A DNA stretch of 64,000 nucleotides, taken from contig NC_066837.1 of assembly GCF_001640805.2 (NCBI RefSeq), positions 28,458,789 to 28,522,788 of the forward strand, in the 5' to 3' direction. A model generated the notes under the pieces. It made no database searches, was not told the DNA's origin, and saw nothing but the letters and a program-made list of their open reading frames with translations. A program made the translations under genes and the position numbers. This document shows positions 50,115-60,800 of this stretch, piece by piece. Source of the DNA: Lates calcarifer. Lineage: Eukaryota > Chordata > Actinopteri > Centropomidae. How positions within the stretch are numbered: the stretch's first letter is position 1; every line of letters begins with the position of its first letter.

Positions 50115-53100
50115 TCATTCCACAGTAACGCTGCAGAGAACATTAAACATTATGATAGAGGAAATGCAGATGATGCAAAATCACTCACATTCCCACAACT
50201 AGAACACTCACAACTATTAACGCTCCTTAAAAGAAACATTTCCAATATTCCTCCTTAAAAGTAGATTACTCACACAAGAACCAATGTACTGTACATGTTG
50301 TATCTCTCACACAGTTTGTACACCACAGTATGATTATTTATGACTAGCTGAACATCAGAACTATTTAAAAAATCTTGGACAGTGTGTACATTTAACAGGA
50401 TCAAAAATGGAATCAAACATTGAGATTAATAAACAGCTGAAGAAAATACCTGCCTTGTGTTTGTCTGGTTATCCTTTTGTTCTTGTCAAGACACTTCCAC
50501 TTGATGAAAAAGGCAACAAGTGTAACAATCACAACAGACAGGATGGAGATTACAATTCCAACTGTATCTGTTAAACAAACAAAACAAAAACACTCAGTAG
50601 CAACAAACAGCCTTTAAGATATTACTGTTTAAAAATCGCTGCTAGAATTAGTCTTACGGTGTCTTTTGTGTCTGATGTCATCTGTGCTGTTTGTGTGGTT
50701 GTGTTCACACAATGTCTTAACAGTGACTGAAAGAGTTTTCTTCTCAGCAGGGCTGGCAGCTACACATCTATATGAAGAGTTGAAATCCTGCCTGTGTATA
50801 ATGAGAGGAAGAGGGAGAGCAGAGCTGCTCTCGTTCAGTTTCTCCTCATCTTTGTACCACAACAGTGTAGTTTCTGCAGCTTGGTCCACAGCACACAGCA
50901 AGGTGCAGCTCTCAGTGCTCACACTAAGCCTCTTCACTGTAGGATCTGAGACAGGCTCTGGAGAGGAAATTGATGGGAGATTAAAAATGAGGGTTTCTGA
51001 AGCCAGACTTATCAAGCAAGACTGACTTTATTGTGGTGTGATCAGAGAGAGAGAAGCTCATTTTTATCTTCTGTTGTTCACAGAAATGTTTTTGCTGGTC
51101 CTTTCACATAGACTGTGAAGACCAACTACGTCTTCCTTCATGTATACCAGATATCATATGATTTGCATTAGTTTTACTACCAGAATTAGGCCAATTTAAA
51201 AGGTTCTCAGGAAAAGTCAGTGATGGCCGACATTGTTGATCCATCCAGGTAGAACAGACAACAGAAGCAACTGGGTTTACGAATGTTACTTGCTACAACG
51301 CGACATAGAATAAACCCACACACACGAAACCAGCTTCATGTTTGTGGTCCCCCACAGTAACTAATGTTTCCAATAAATGTCAGCTTCATCTCCGTGGTTG
51401 TACCTTTCATCCTCTCATTGAACGCTGCTGAGTACCAAATGAAAAGCTGTCACCCCAGGGTGCAGCCACAGAGAACCAGAGCTATAGACCAGCTGTTTCA
51501 CATCAACACTTTGCTCTGTGTAGCAGTGGTGTAAATAAGAGGATCACCTTAATGCACCGCTTGTTGAATCTTCAAGTGCCTGGGCTAAACCATGCTAAAC
51601 ACTCTTATGAAAAACATGTCTCTGTTCCGGCTGTGTTCTGGCTGTGCCACGGCTCAGTCTGGGCTCTGTCACACTTTCAAGCTGTACGAGCTTGTAACCA
51701 GTAGCTCATTCAAATGTATAACAGATGCTTGTGGCTGTACTTGAATACGATACAAGCTTTTGTTGCTCCTAAATTTCTCTGTCTTCACTCATTTGAAATG
51801 TCAGTATAGCCCATCTCACAGCACAGCTGCTGTCATTCACCTGTACTGTTGTTCTGTTTGTCTGAAAGGTTGTGATGGTAAAATAATGATTTTATCTGCA
51901 GCAGTTTGGTCACGACTGCCGGCCAACATAGTAATTGTGACCTGTGATAAAATGTCATACTACATTTTCTGACAAACACTAGCTGCTACATTCTAACTTG
52001 TTCATTTCACAGTAAACTCGGGCCTAAGCCGAGCCTGTGTCTGAAATCACTCATTCAATCACTCATGTTTGAGTGATGACTGCATCACACATAAATAGCC
52101 ATGGTCATAAACACTAACTATCACCGTAACAGTTGTGTCTGTTACACAACCAAGCGGTGCTGAAGGAAACCCCCATCCTTTATACCCTTGTGTAATCCAA
52201 GTATCGGCCACTGCTCTGCACAGTACTGAGCATTCATGTCATCTGTCTAACAGCAACAAACTGTTTACCCGTTAACGCTATCATACACATTATAATACAC
52301 ATTTTATCTCTTCGTTGAAGCAATGGGATGTCAATAAAAATATTCATATCCAGTACTTGTTCTCTTTTGTCATCGCACCTTGCCATAAAATGAAAATATT
52401 CTTATATCATTTCCCTAAATTCAATCAAACTGAAGTTTGAGAATGTAATTGTAACTGATTACATTTAGAGTCACCAATTATCCTAACCTGTATGCGGACT
52501 CTGGGAGGAAGCTGGGATACCTGGAGGAAAGCCACATAGACACAGGGGGAACATGCAAACAAACTTGGAACCCTCTTGCTCTGAGGCAACAGTGCTGACC
52601 ACTGTACCACCATGCAGTGCCTTTTTATTGTTTCTTTATAATCCATTTTTCAAGTTATTGCAAACTGAGTAAGAAAAACTTAAATTACTTAAATTATAAT
52701 TAATGAACTTTAACTTAGTTAAGAACATTTTCTAATCAATTATTTTACTTCGTCACCCTGTCAAGACACAATTCATCTGTAAATTAATGACAGCCCTCTT
52801 TAATTTCTGTAAGCAGTGCGCCACCTAAAAATGAAATCATACCCAGAGAGCAGCAGTAGGAGCTGATGTGTTAGTGGCAACCAGACCAGTCAGAGTTCAA
52901 ATGAAACACATGAACAGTTAGATGGGATATGAAAGACAGACACATTCTACTTTCTGGCATCCACTGATAGAAAAAGAAAAGCTTTTACGAATGAATTTAG
53001 CTCATTCTATTTTAAGTTAGGATGGTGTTAGGACCACGTCGCCACGAACAGTGATCAGTTATACAGGCAGAAGAAAAGTGAACTCACCATGCACTGTGAG

Positions 53101-54735
53101 GTTATAAGATTTAGAGGAAATGCTATATATCCCTGAGTCAGCCCTCTGTAGTCCTGTGAGTGTAAAGAGTCCAGTGGTTCTGTTCCAGAGAAGTCTGTGC
53201 TTGTACTTATTATCCAGTATCTGGATCTTCCCCTCATCGACATTAGCAAGAATCTTTGGCCCAAGTGAAAGATATCCAGAGTCGATAGCAGGGACAGGCA
53301 GAGTGATGTTTCCTCCTTCAGTGCCTCTCAGGATCTTCACCTCCCCAGCGGCCGATGAGCTCCATACTGTGAAATACAGGATGATACAACAGTCAGCTCT
53401 GGATCAAAACCTCTGATGGAGGCCACAGTCATAACCTTGAGGGTGTACACAATTGGCCAGCTGTGCGAGGATGGATTTTTATAACTGAACAAAACACTAC
53501 GAATGCCTTCCAGGAGTCACTCATTTTGACAGTATGTTTGTCACTATGGCCAGTGCAGATGTGCAGAACAGCTATAAACACTGACTTCTGACATGTTGTT
53601 GGTCAAACAACATGTTGTACAGCTTTGTTTGAGAGCAACATGACTCTGATGGAGAAGTTTCTGGCACTCCATGACAGTGACTATGTAAAGGAAGTATTCC
53701 AGATTTATGATGATCAGTTCACAGCAGAATACAGAGGCACATTTTGTGGGGTCTGATATATTGTGAAAACCTGGTCTAGCTAAAGGAATGTGGAAAATAT
53801 GGTGAAGCTCTTGATTTTCTATAGAACTTGAGCATAATTTCAGTACTGTAATTACACATATGCCTATAACCTGTGAAAGCCTGGTTTAACCAAAGTAACA
53901 ATATGGCAAACAAGGTGAAGCTCTTGATTTTCAATATATGTCTTCATAGGCTACATAGTAGAAGGTACCGTGTTAGCAGAGTGGCAGCTTCAGTCCATCT
54001 ACTGTAGCCTGTCTTTTGGAGCCCAGACCACTATTTCAGTACTGTAGCTCACATATAACATGGAAGAAAACAGACTTGAAACCTAAAAATATGCATCAAG
54101 ATGCTGTTACCACACCAAGTGTGAGTAACATGAATCATGTCATACAACATAATAGATCTGCAGAGACAGAAGTTTCCTGTTTCTGGATAAAAATACTCTT
54201 GTTAGACATGAGTCTTAAAGTCTAGGGCTTTTTTTAAAAACTTCAATTTCACTACTTCTTTCACTTCTCCTCTCATGTGGACAGCATCTTTTCCTTTTCA
54301 GTTTTACTGTTGTTATAAGAAAGAAGACTCATGATAGATCAGAAATAACTCCAACATTAACTTTGGTGAGCCATAATGTCATTATGTCTCCAGACAGACA
54401 CTCAGAAGATCTGAACAGATACACTGAAATGTTTTTGAGCTCAGCATATTTCAGAGAATAAGACTGAGTCTGAATAACAGACACCCAATAAATGCCAGCA
54501 GCAGATCTTTTATAGAGAATATTTCCTCTCTCATCATTGTTATATTTTACATGTACTGTTTGTTTTAAAACCTGTGTTACATTGTCGATTGGAGTCTTGT
54601 CAGTGAGTATGAGCTACAATGCCTCTATAAAAGTTTTCAGAACATTCATAACGTAAACGTAATGAGCAAATACATCAGTTATGGAGTTAATAACTTACCC
54701 ATAAAAAAGAAAAGAACTCCTATCTGTGCTTCCAT
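50115..54735 (-). CDS. CD2/SLAM-family receptor, left copy
   Basis: Minus-strand exons 54735-54699, 53366-53088, 50957-50658, 50567-50450 and 50130-50115 join to 249 codons. Order: leader (MEAQIGVLFFFM...SSAAG); V-like domain (~21-105) lacking the canonical disulfide (GGNITLPVPAID; ADSGIYSIS); C2 domain (~106-189) with four Cys (C123, C127, C170, C189), the extra-disulfide pattern of CD2/SLAM membrane-proximal domains; short stalk; one membrane span (TVGIVISILSVVIVTLVAFF); basic ~22-residue tail (KWKCLDKNKRITRQTQG) without an ITSM. Possible N-glycosylation sites: N32, N74, N101, N147, N165, N192, N195. Expected role: adhesion/co-receptor on leukocytes. It differs from the right copy at one residue I found (Ser94 here, Ala there). 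The exact orthologue is unknown. Confidence 0.85.
52471..52622 (-). repeat. SINE/LINE-like fish repeat in left arm
   Basis: Reverse complement of 60494-60650, at the same place in the intron between the V and C2 exons. Contains (on minus) GGTGGTACAGTGGTCAGCAC and GGTTAGGATAATTGGTGACT. The insertion predates the duplication of the arm. Confidence 0.8.
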
Positions 54736-54984
54736 CACAGAGTTTAGATGGAGGCAGGCATCGTGTGTTCAGCAGCGTATTTCTCAGCGACTCAGCGGCT
54801 CGGAATCAGCAGCTCTGTGCCCGAAGCTTCCTCTGCGTAACAACGTCAATACTTCAATAACTATTTCGATTCAAAATAAGAATAATAATATTTAATAAAA
54901 GTTTCAGTACTGTCACCCACAGCTTCACTCAAAACTCAGAAATATTTCAGGATTACTCCAGTATGGCCTTCAACAATCAGAAAC

Positions 54985-55060
54985 ATGGTGAGCTAATACA
55001 TCAGTTAGTGAGTTGATAACTTACCTATAAAAAAGAAAACAATTCTCAAGTTTTGATGAA
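54985..55060 (-). pseudogene. ghost leader exon of the CD2/SLAM-like gene
   Basis: On the minus strand GTTTTCTTTTTTATAG and then GTAAGTTATCAACTCACTAA parallel the real leader exon end (TTCTTTTCTTTTTTATGG then GTAAGTTATTAACTCCATAA, 54660-54720). The donor is preserved, but no ATG in a usable frame precedes it. It is a decayed partial duplicate of exon 1 and its donor, 330 bases upstream of the intact one. Confidence 0.65.
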
Positions 55061-55097
55061 AAACTAAATTCAGTCCAACGTATTTGAAGTCTTAGAT

Positions 55098-55205
55098 GAG
55101 AGCTGTCGATAGTGAGCAGAGTAGAGAGGAGAAGAACAGAGCAGGGTGGAGCCAGAGGTGGTCATGGGTGTGGTGGCGGCACCACAGGACACCACAGGAC
55201 ACCAT
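55098..55205 (-). promoter_or_regulatory. candidate promoter-proximal segment, left gene
   Basis: The minus strand carries CCATGACCACCTCTGGCTCC and ACCCTGCTCTG-type sequence, similar to 57540-57625 on the plus strand (CCCATGACCACCTCC, CTCCGCCCTGCTCTGC). Shared GC-rich sequence upstream of both leader exons suggests a duplicated promoter/5' UTR. CACCACAGGA is tandemly repeated at 55180-55204. Inference only. Confidence 0.35.
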
Positions 55206-56034
55206 GTATTAGTATTTTCTTTTCACATGTTAACACACAGACATTCCTTCAAGTAACAACAGTAGTTTATTGAGTTTTGACAGTTGCTGGTCTGAGTGTG
55301 TGCACACATTTTGGCAAATATTCTGTCTATCATTTAATTCTGTTTGCTTTAATTCTGTTTCTTTGTTGTACCTGTTTGTCTGGAGCTGGCAAGAAGGTAG
55401 GTGCCCCCAGTAAAGAGGGCCTCTCATACTGTGTCAGAGAGGAAGTGGAGGAGGCCAACTGGTGGTGCCAAGAGGGGAGTCAGCCTGTTGGGATCCAGAT
55501 TGATTCATTTATTTGGGACTTTAAGTTTTGATGTTGTTTGTTTCTTGGTAGTTTGTTTTTGTAATCAGTTTCTTGATTTAGACCTCTGTTGACATTAAGG
55601 TACATTTTTGATATATAGGTATGTGTTTGTTCCTCCATTTGTGTCCTTTTTTAGGTCAGTTGTGTTCAGTTATGTTCAGTTGGGTTTGTTGGTTTAGTTG
55701 ACCTCAGTTTGAGTTTGAGTTTTTAGAAATTGTTTTTCTTTAGATTTCCTAATTTTGCATTTTGGAAAGTTGTTTTTTTCCAATTTAATAGTTTTGTAAA
55801 AAAAATCACTATTTTTCCTTTGTATACACCTTTTTTGCCTTACTGTTTGGTCCCTTACCATGGGCCAGGGACGGCTGAAGATGAAACAAACAAACACTGG
55901 AAGAACTGAAATGAACTTATCTTTTGTCATAAATAAACTTTATGATCTGATATTTAGATGTGGAAGAACATGAAAATGGGGATATAAGGGAGTAACAAGT
56001 GGACAGTTTATAGTAAAGGAAATAGGCTAGTTCT

Positions 56035-57526
56035 ATACTATTTCTGTAGATACTGGTTATCTGCAGGATATGGTACTAACAAAGCTTAAGTTTGGAGAAA
56101 TGGTGTTAACAATCTTCAGAGCATAAAATGGAGAGAACAGCCAGACATTATTCTACAGCACATTTATTCTTACTGTGCAGTTAAGAGAATCAAAATTAAA
56201 AATAAGCTCAGCGTGAGAAACTGACAGAAAACCATTCTCTGTGGATGGTTTCCATAGAAATGAGAGTGAGCTACGAGTAGTTGTCCGTGGTTGATGATGT
56301 CTCTGATGTGCTTCAACCTCAGTGTATGTCAAGCTGTGGTAGAGATGGCTTACATGGCTGGACAGCAACACTATAGCTTCTCTTTTATCTACCCATTCAC
56401 TCTGCAGTCAAACCTGACATGGAAAATGTGTGGTTTCCTTTCAGTAACAGACAGCTTTCAACCAAGAACACACCTCATGCTGCAGTGAGAATGCTTTAAT
56501 GTTGCACAACTTTAATACTCTTAACAGTAACTACAGTGGTAGTACAGGAAATACTACATTAAGCTAATAACTACAGATTGCCTTTGGCTATTTAGCATTT
56601 TGTGCTACTTCTATGCTGTAACAGGCTGGGTTAGTACCTGTTGGAAACTAATTATTCATTTTCACTATAAAATAATAGTCAATTCTGCCCAATGTAGGAG
56701 TGTGATGGTTGTCTCCCTTGTGTTTTATAATGAAGACCTAAAAAACTGATGATTAACAGTGAAATGTCTTGATTACATTATTTCGAGAGGATGAAAGGAG
56801 AAGATGAAATACAGAGCTGGCACAGAGGGAAGGGAGCACTACATATACTGGGAGAGGGGACACAATGGATTACAACACATTAGGGCAGAGCAGACAATCA
56901 GGAAGCAGAATCTGAGATGAGAAGGTAAGGTAAGTAACACCAAAATACCACAGGAGAAACTGCAACCAAAGAAAAAAACATTAAACATGAGCTAATGCAA
57001 GACGCAAGACACTGAGCTTGACATGACAGGAACTGTCTTGGTGGTTGTAAACATCACAATTTTCACAATTCTGAGGTCACTGTCTTCCTGGAAATGCTTA
57101 CAGCTTTAGAAATGGTTTCATATTTGGTTTCACTGATGTGTGTTTTGTCATAATTTTACCATGGACCTCTACAGAGATTTCATTAGACTTCATGGCTTGG
57201 TCTTTGTCCTGACATGCAGAGTGAATTGGACCTGAAATATACGGGCATGAACCTATGTCCCTTCAATTCAGTTTACCACGGGGGCGCTCCAGTCAGGTTC
57301 CAGACACATCTCAGTGATAACTAAAACAAAGGATGACCCTGGCCATAATTTCATTTAATATTTTGCTTCATTCTACACAGTGAGCATAAAGTATGTAGAC
57401 TGTAGAATAATGTGTGGCTGCTCTCTCCATTTTATCTTCCAAATTGACAGTAAGAAGTTTGTTAACACCGTTTCTCCAAACTTAGGTCTTGTTAGTTCTG
57501 TACCCTGCACATAACCAGTATCTACA
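56035..57526. mobile_element. element with ~120-bp inverted ends inside the spacer
   Basis: 56035-56158 (TGTAGATACTGGTTATCTGC, AAGTTTGGAGAAATGGTGTT, AAAATGGAGAGAACAGCC) recurs as a diverged reverse complement at 57394-57526. The interior (56159-57393) shows no transposase frame. It could be a non-autonomous DNA transposon or an older inverted duplication. No target-site duplication identified. Confidence 0.55.
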
Positions 57527-57539
57527 CAAATGTTTTCGC

Positions 57540-57648
57540 CTGGCCCATGACCACCTCCACGACCCTGCGGCTCCGCCCTGCTCTGCTTTTCCTCCCTCTG
57601 CTCTGCCCTGCTCGGCTCTCGGTGAAGACTAGTAGACTAATAGTTGGG
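57540..57648 (+). promoter_or_regulatory. candidate promoter-proximal segment, right gene
   Basis: GC-rich tract with repeated CCCTGCTCTGC/CTCTGCCCTGCTC units, 160-270 bases upstream of the right receptor's start codon. It is partly similar, inverted, to 55098-55205. No TATA element is obvious. Probable promoter/5' UTR by position. Confidence 0.35.
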
Positions 57649-57809
57649 TTAAATATTATTATTCTTATTTTGAATGGAAATTGTTCGTCCAGGTATTGAC
57701 GTTGTTACGCAGAGGAAGCTTCGGGCACAGAGCTGCTGATTCCGAGCCGCTGAGTCGCTGAGAAATACGCTGCTGAACACACGATGCCTGCCTCCATCTA
57801 AACTCTGTG

Positions 57810-60800
57810 ATGGAAGCACAGATAGGAGTTCTTTTCTTTTTTATGGGTAAGTTATTAACTCCATAACTGATGTATTTGCTCATTACGTTTACGTTATGAA
57901 TGTTCTGAAAATTTTTATAGAGGCATTGTAGCTCATACTCACTGGCAAGACTCCAATCGACAATGTAACACAGGTTTTAAAACAAACAGTACATGTAAAA
58001 TATAACAATGATGAGAGAGGAAATATTCTCTATAAAAGATCTGCTGCTGGCACTTATTGGGTGTCTGTTATTCAGACTCAGTCTTATTCTCTGAAATATG
58101 CTGAGCTCAAAAACATTTCAGTGTATCTGTTCAGATCTTCTGAGTGTCTGTCTGGAGACATAATGACATTATGGCTCACCAAAGTTAATGTTGGAGTTAT
58201 TTCTGATCTATCATGAGTCTTCTTTCTTATAACAACAGTAAAACTGAAAACATGACATCTAGTCCCTGTATCAGAAAAGGAAAAGATGCTGTCTACATGG
58301 GGGAAAACCTACACAAAATAAATCTGAAAGTATACAAAAACTGAAAGTTAAAGTGAAATTGCGTTGTTTTGTTTTTTTTTAAAAAGTCCCAGATTTTTCT
58401 TTGTTTATCTTTTTCTGTAACCAGGAAATTCTCTGTGGTTATTTGAGGCAGGAAACAGATCCAGATGACGCTCAGTGACTGTTATTTGTACAGAAAAGTA
58501 AAATGAAAAAGGACATAAAGAATAGAAATTTTGGGAATACAGTATTGGAACATTGTGAAATAAATGTTTTGACATTAAAATACATTCATAATTAATGAAA
58601 AATAGTTGTAGTTGTAGTTGTCCCTGAGCTGTCCTTAATGTAAACAAGCTAATAACAGCACAGGGTTTTTCCATCATCATCACTGAAAATACAGCTGTTT
58701 ACAGTACACAGCTTGTTGTGGGATGACGTGTCCAAACATGGACACCTCTAAACTGGAGGAAGGTCATTGACTTCAAATATGTTCCTGTGTCCAGAGCTGC
58801 TTTGTAAACACAGAAGGTTGCAGTCATTGTCTCTGTGTTGAGTTACCAGCCATTATACAAAATTACCAGTGACCTTTAATAACCTCCTCTACGCAGCAGC
58901 GCCCTGTTTAAGAGATAAATATGATTTTACTGTGCCTGGTCTGTCTTATCTGAGGTTGGCCATCCATAGTAGTATGTCCTTACTTTCCAAAACATTAAAC
59001 TTCTGTCTCTGCAAATCTGTTGTGTTGTATGACTGGCAAAGTATCCAATGACAATCAAGAGATGATTTATGTTGTTGGTTCAGAATGAGGATCAGATAAC
59101 ACAGCAGCAGGTTTAATACAGGCTGGCAGCTGGCACAGGCAGTAGGCAAATAGAGATGTAAATTAGATATATGTGCAAATATTGGAGGCAAAGCATCCTG
59201 CATGTTCATAATAGGTTTACTTGCAGTTCATTTTTACCGAACACCTAGCAAGAAGTTTTTTATAGCTTGCTGGTGCACACTCAGTCGTCTCCAAATAAAG
59301 ACAAAACAGACACAAGAATGTGTATCCGTCAGCAGTAAGAACATGTGAGTACAGCGAGTACTTTCACCAAGTGTTTTTAATTTTGAGCTGTTTAAATTAA
59401 CACAGTGAATTATTTGTAAAGCAGTGAATACTTCTGTTTAATCCTCGGGATAATCAAAAGAAGAATTATTACTGGATATTGTCATATAAATTCAATAGAT
59501 TGACCTTGGCTAGAGCAGCCCCTGGGTTTGATTTGCAAGATGGAATGTCTAGCATGAGGTGAACTGAATTTGAATTGCTGAAGTGGAATTGTGTATTGCA
59601 TAGCTCTGTATAAAGTTAAACAGGACAGGATCCCCTTAGTCCAGATGCTGTTGGTGATGCTGTTCATAACTTAAGGTTATGACTGTGGCCTCCATCAGAG
59701 GTTTTGATCCAGAGCTGACTGTTGTATCATCCTGTATTTCACAGTATGGAGCTCATCGGCCGCTGGGGAGGTGAAGATTCTGAGAGGCACTGAAGGAGGA
59801 AACATCACTCTGCCTGTCCCTGCTATCGACTCTGGATATCTTTCACTTGGGCCAAAGATTCTTGCTAATGTCGATGAGGGGAAGATCCAGATACTGGATA
59901 ATAAGTACAAGCACAGACTTCTCTGGAACAGAACCACTGGACTCTTTACACTCACAGGACTACAGAGGGCTGACTCAGGGATATATGCCATTTCCTCTAA
60001 ATCTTATAACCTCACAGTGCATGGTGAGTTCACTTTTCTTCTGCCTGTATAACTGATCACTGTTTGTGGCGACATGGTCCTAACACCTAGCTTAACCTAA
60101 CTTAAAATAGAATGAGCTAAATTCATTCGTAAAAGCTTTTCTTTTTCTATCAGTGGATGCCAGAAAGTAGAATGTGTCTGTCTTTCATATCCCATCTAAC
60201 TGTTCATGTGTTTCATTTGAACTCTGACTGGTCTGGTTGCCACTAACACATCAGCTCCTACTGCTGCTCTCTGGGTATGATTTCATTTTTAGGTGGCGCA
60301 CTGCTTACACAAATTAAAGAGGGCTGTCATTAATTTACAGATGAATTGTGTCTTGACAGGGTGACGAAGTAAAATAATTGATTAGAAAATGTTCTTAACT
60401 AAGTTAAAGTTCATTAATTATAATTTAAGTAATTTAAGTTTTTCTTACTCGGTTTGCAATAACTTGAAAAATGGATTATAAAGAAACAATAAAAAGGCAC
60501 TGCATGGTGGTACAGTGGTCAGCACTGTTGCCTCAGAGCAAGAGGGTTCCAAGTTTGTTTGCATGTTCCCCCTGTGTCTATGTGGCTTTCCTCCAGGTAT
60601 CCCAGCTTCCTCCCAGAGTCCGCATACAGGTTAGGATAATTGGTGACTCTAAATGTAATCAGTTACAATTACATTCTCAAACTTCAGTTTGATTGAATTT
60701 AGGGAAATGATATAAGAATATTTTCATTTTATGGCAAGGTGCGATGACAAAAGAGAACAAGTACTGGATATGAATATTTTTATTGACATCCCATTGCTTC

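Larger units (their letters stand above)
49911..54895 (-). repeat. left arm of large inverted duplication
   Basis: From 49911 to 54895 the sequence is, apart from one internal block, the near-identical reverse complement of 57649-63209. Outer edge: TAAAGCAATTTATCTC at 49911 against GAGATAAATTGCTTTA ending at 63209. Inner edge: AATAATAATATTTAA near 54895 against TTAAATATTATTATT at 57649. The non-matching block is 53439-54275 here. The arm carries one CD2/SLAM-family gene and the same SINE-like insertion as the right arm. Confidence 0.95.
54896..57648. other. spacer between inverted arms
   Basis: About 2.75 kb. Contains a ghost leader exon (54985-55060) and a GC-richer segment (55098-55205) that resembles, inverted, the segment just upstream of the right gene (57540-57625). 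It also holds a smaller element with ~120-bp inverted ends (56035-57526). No complete gene seen. It must contain the promoters of both divergent receptor genes. Confidence 0.6.

Noticed and set aside
55277..55531. 84-codon ORF with hydrophobic start in the spacer
   Set aside because: No domain, no splice-consistent partner, and absent from the duplicated arms.
60471..60692. 73-codon ORF repeated in both arms
   Set aside because: It lies over the SINE-like repeat; identity between the arms is explained by the duplication, not by selection.
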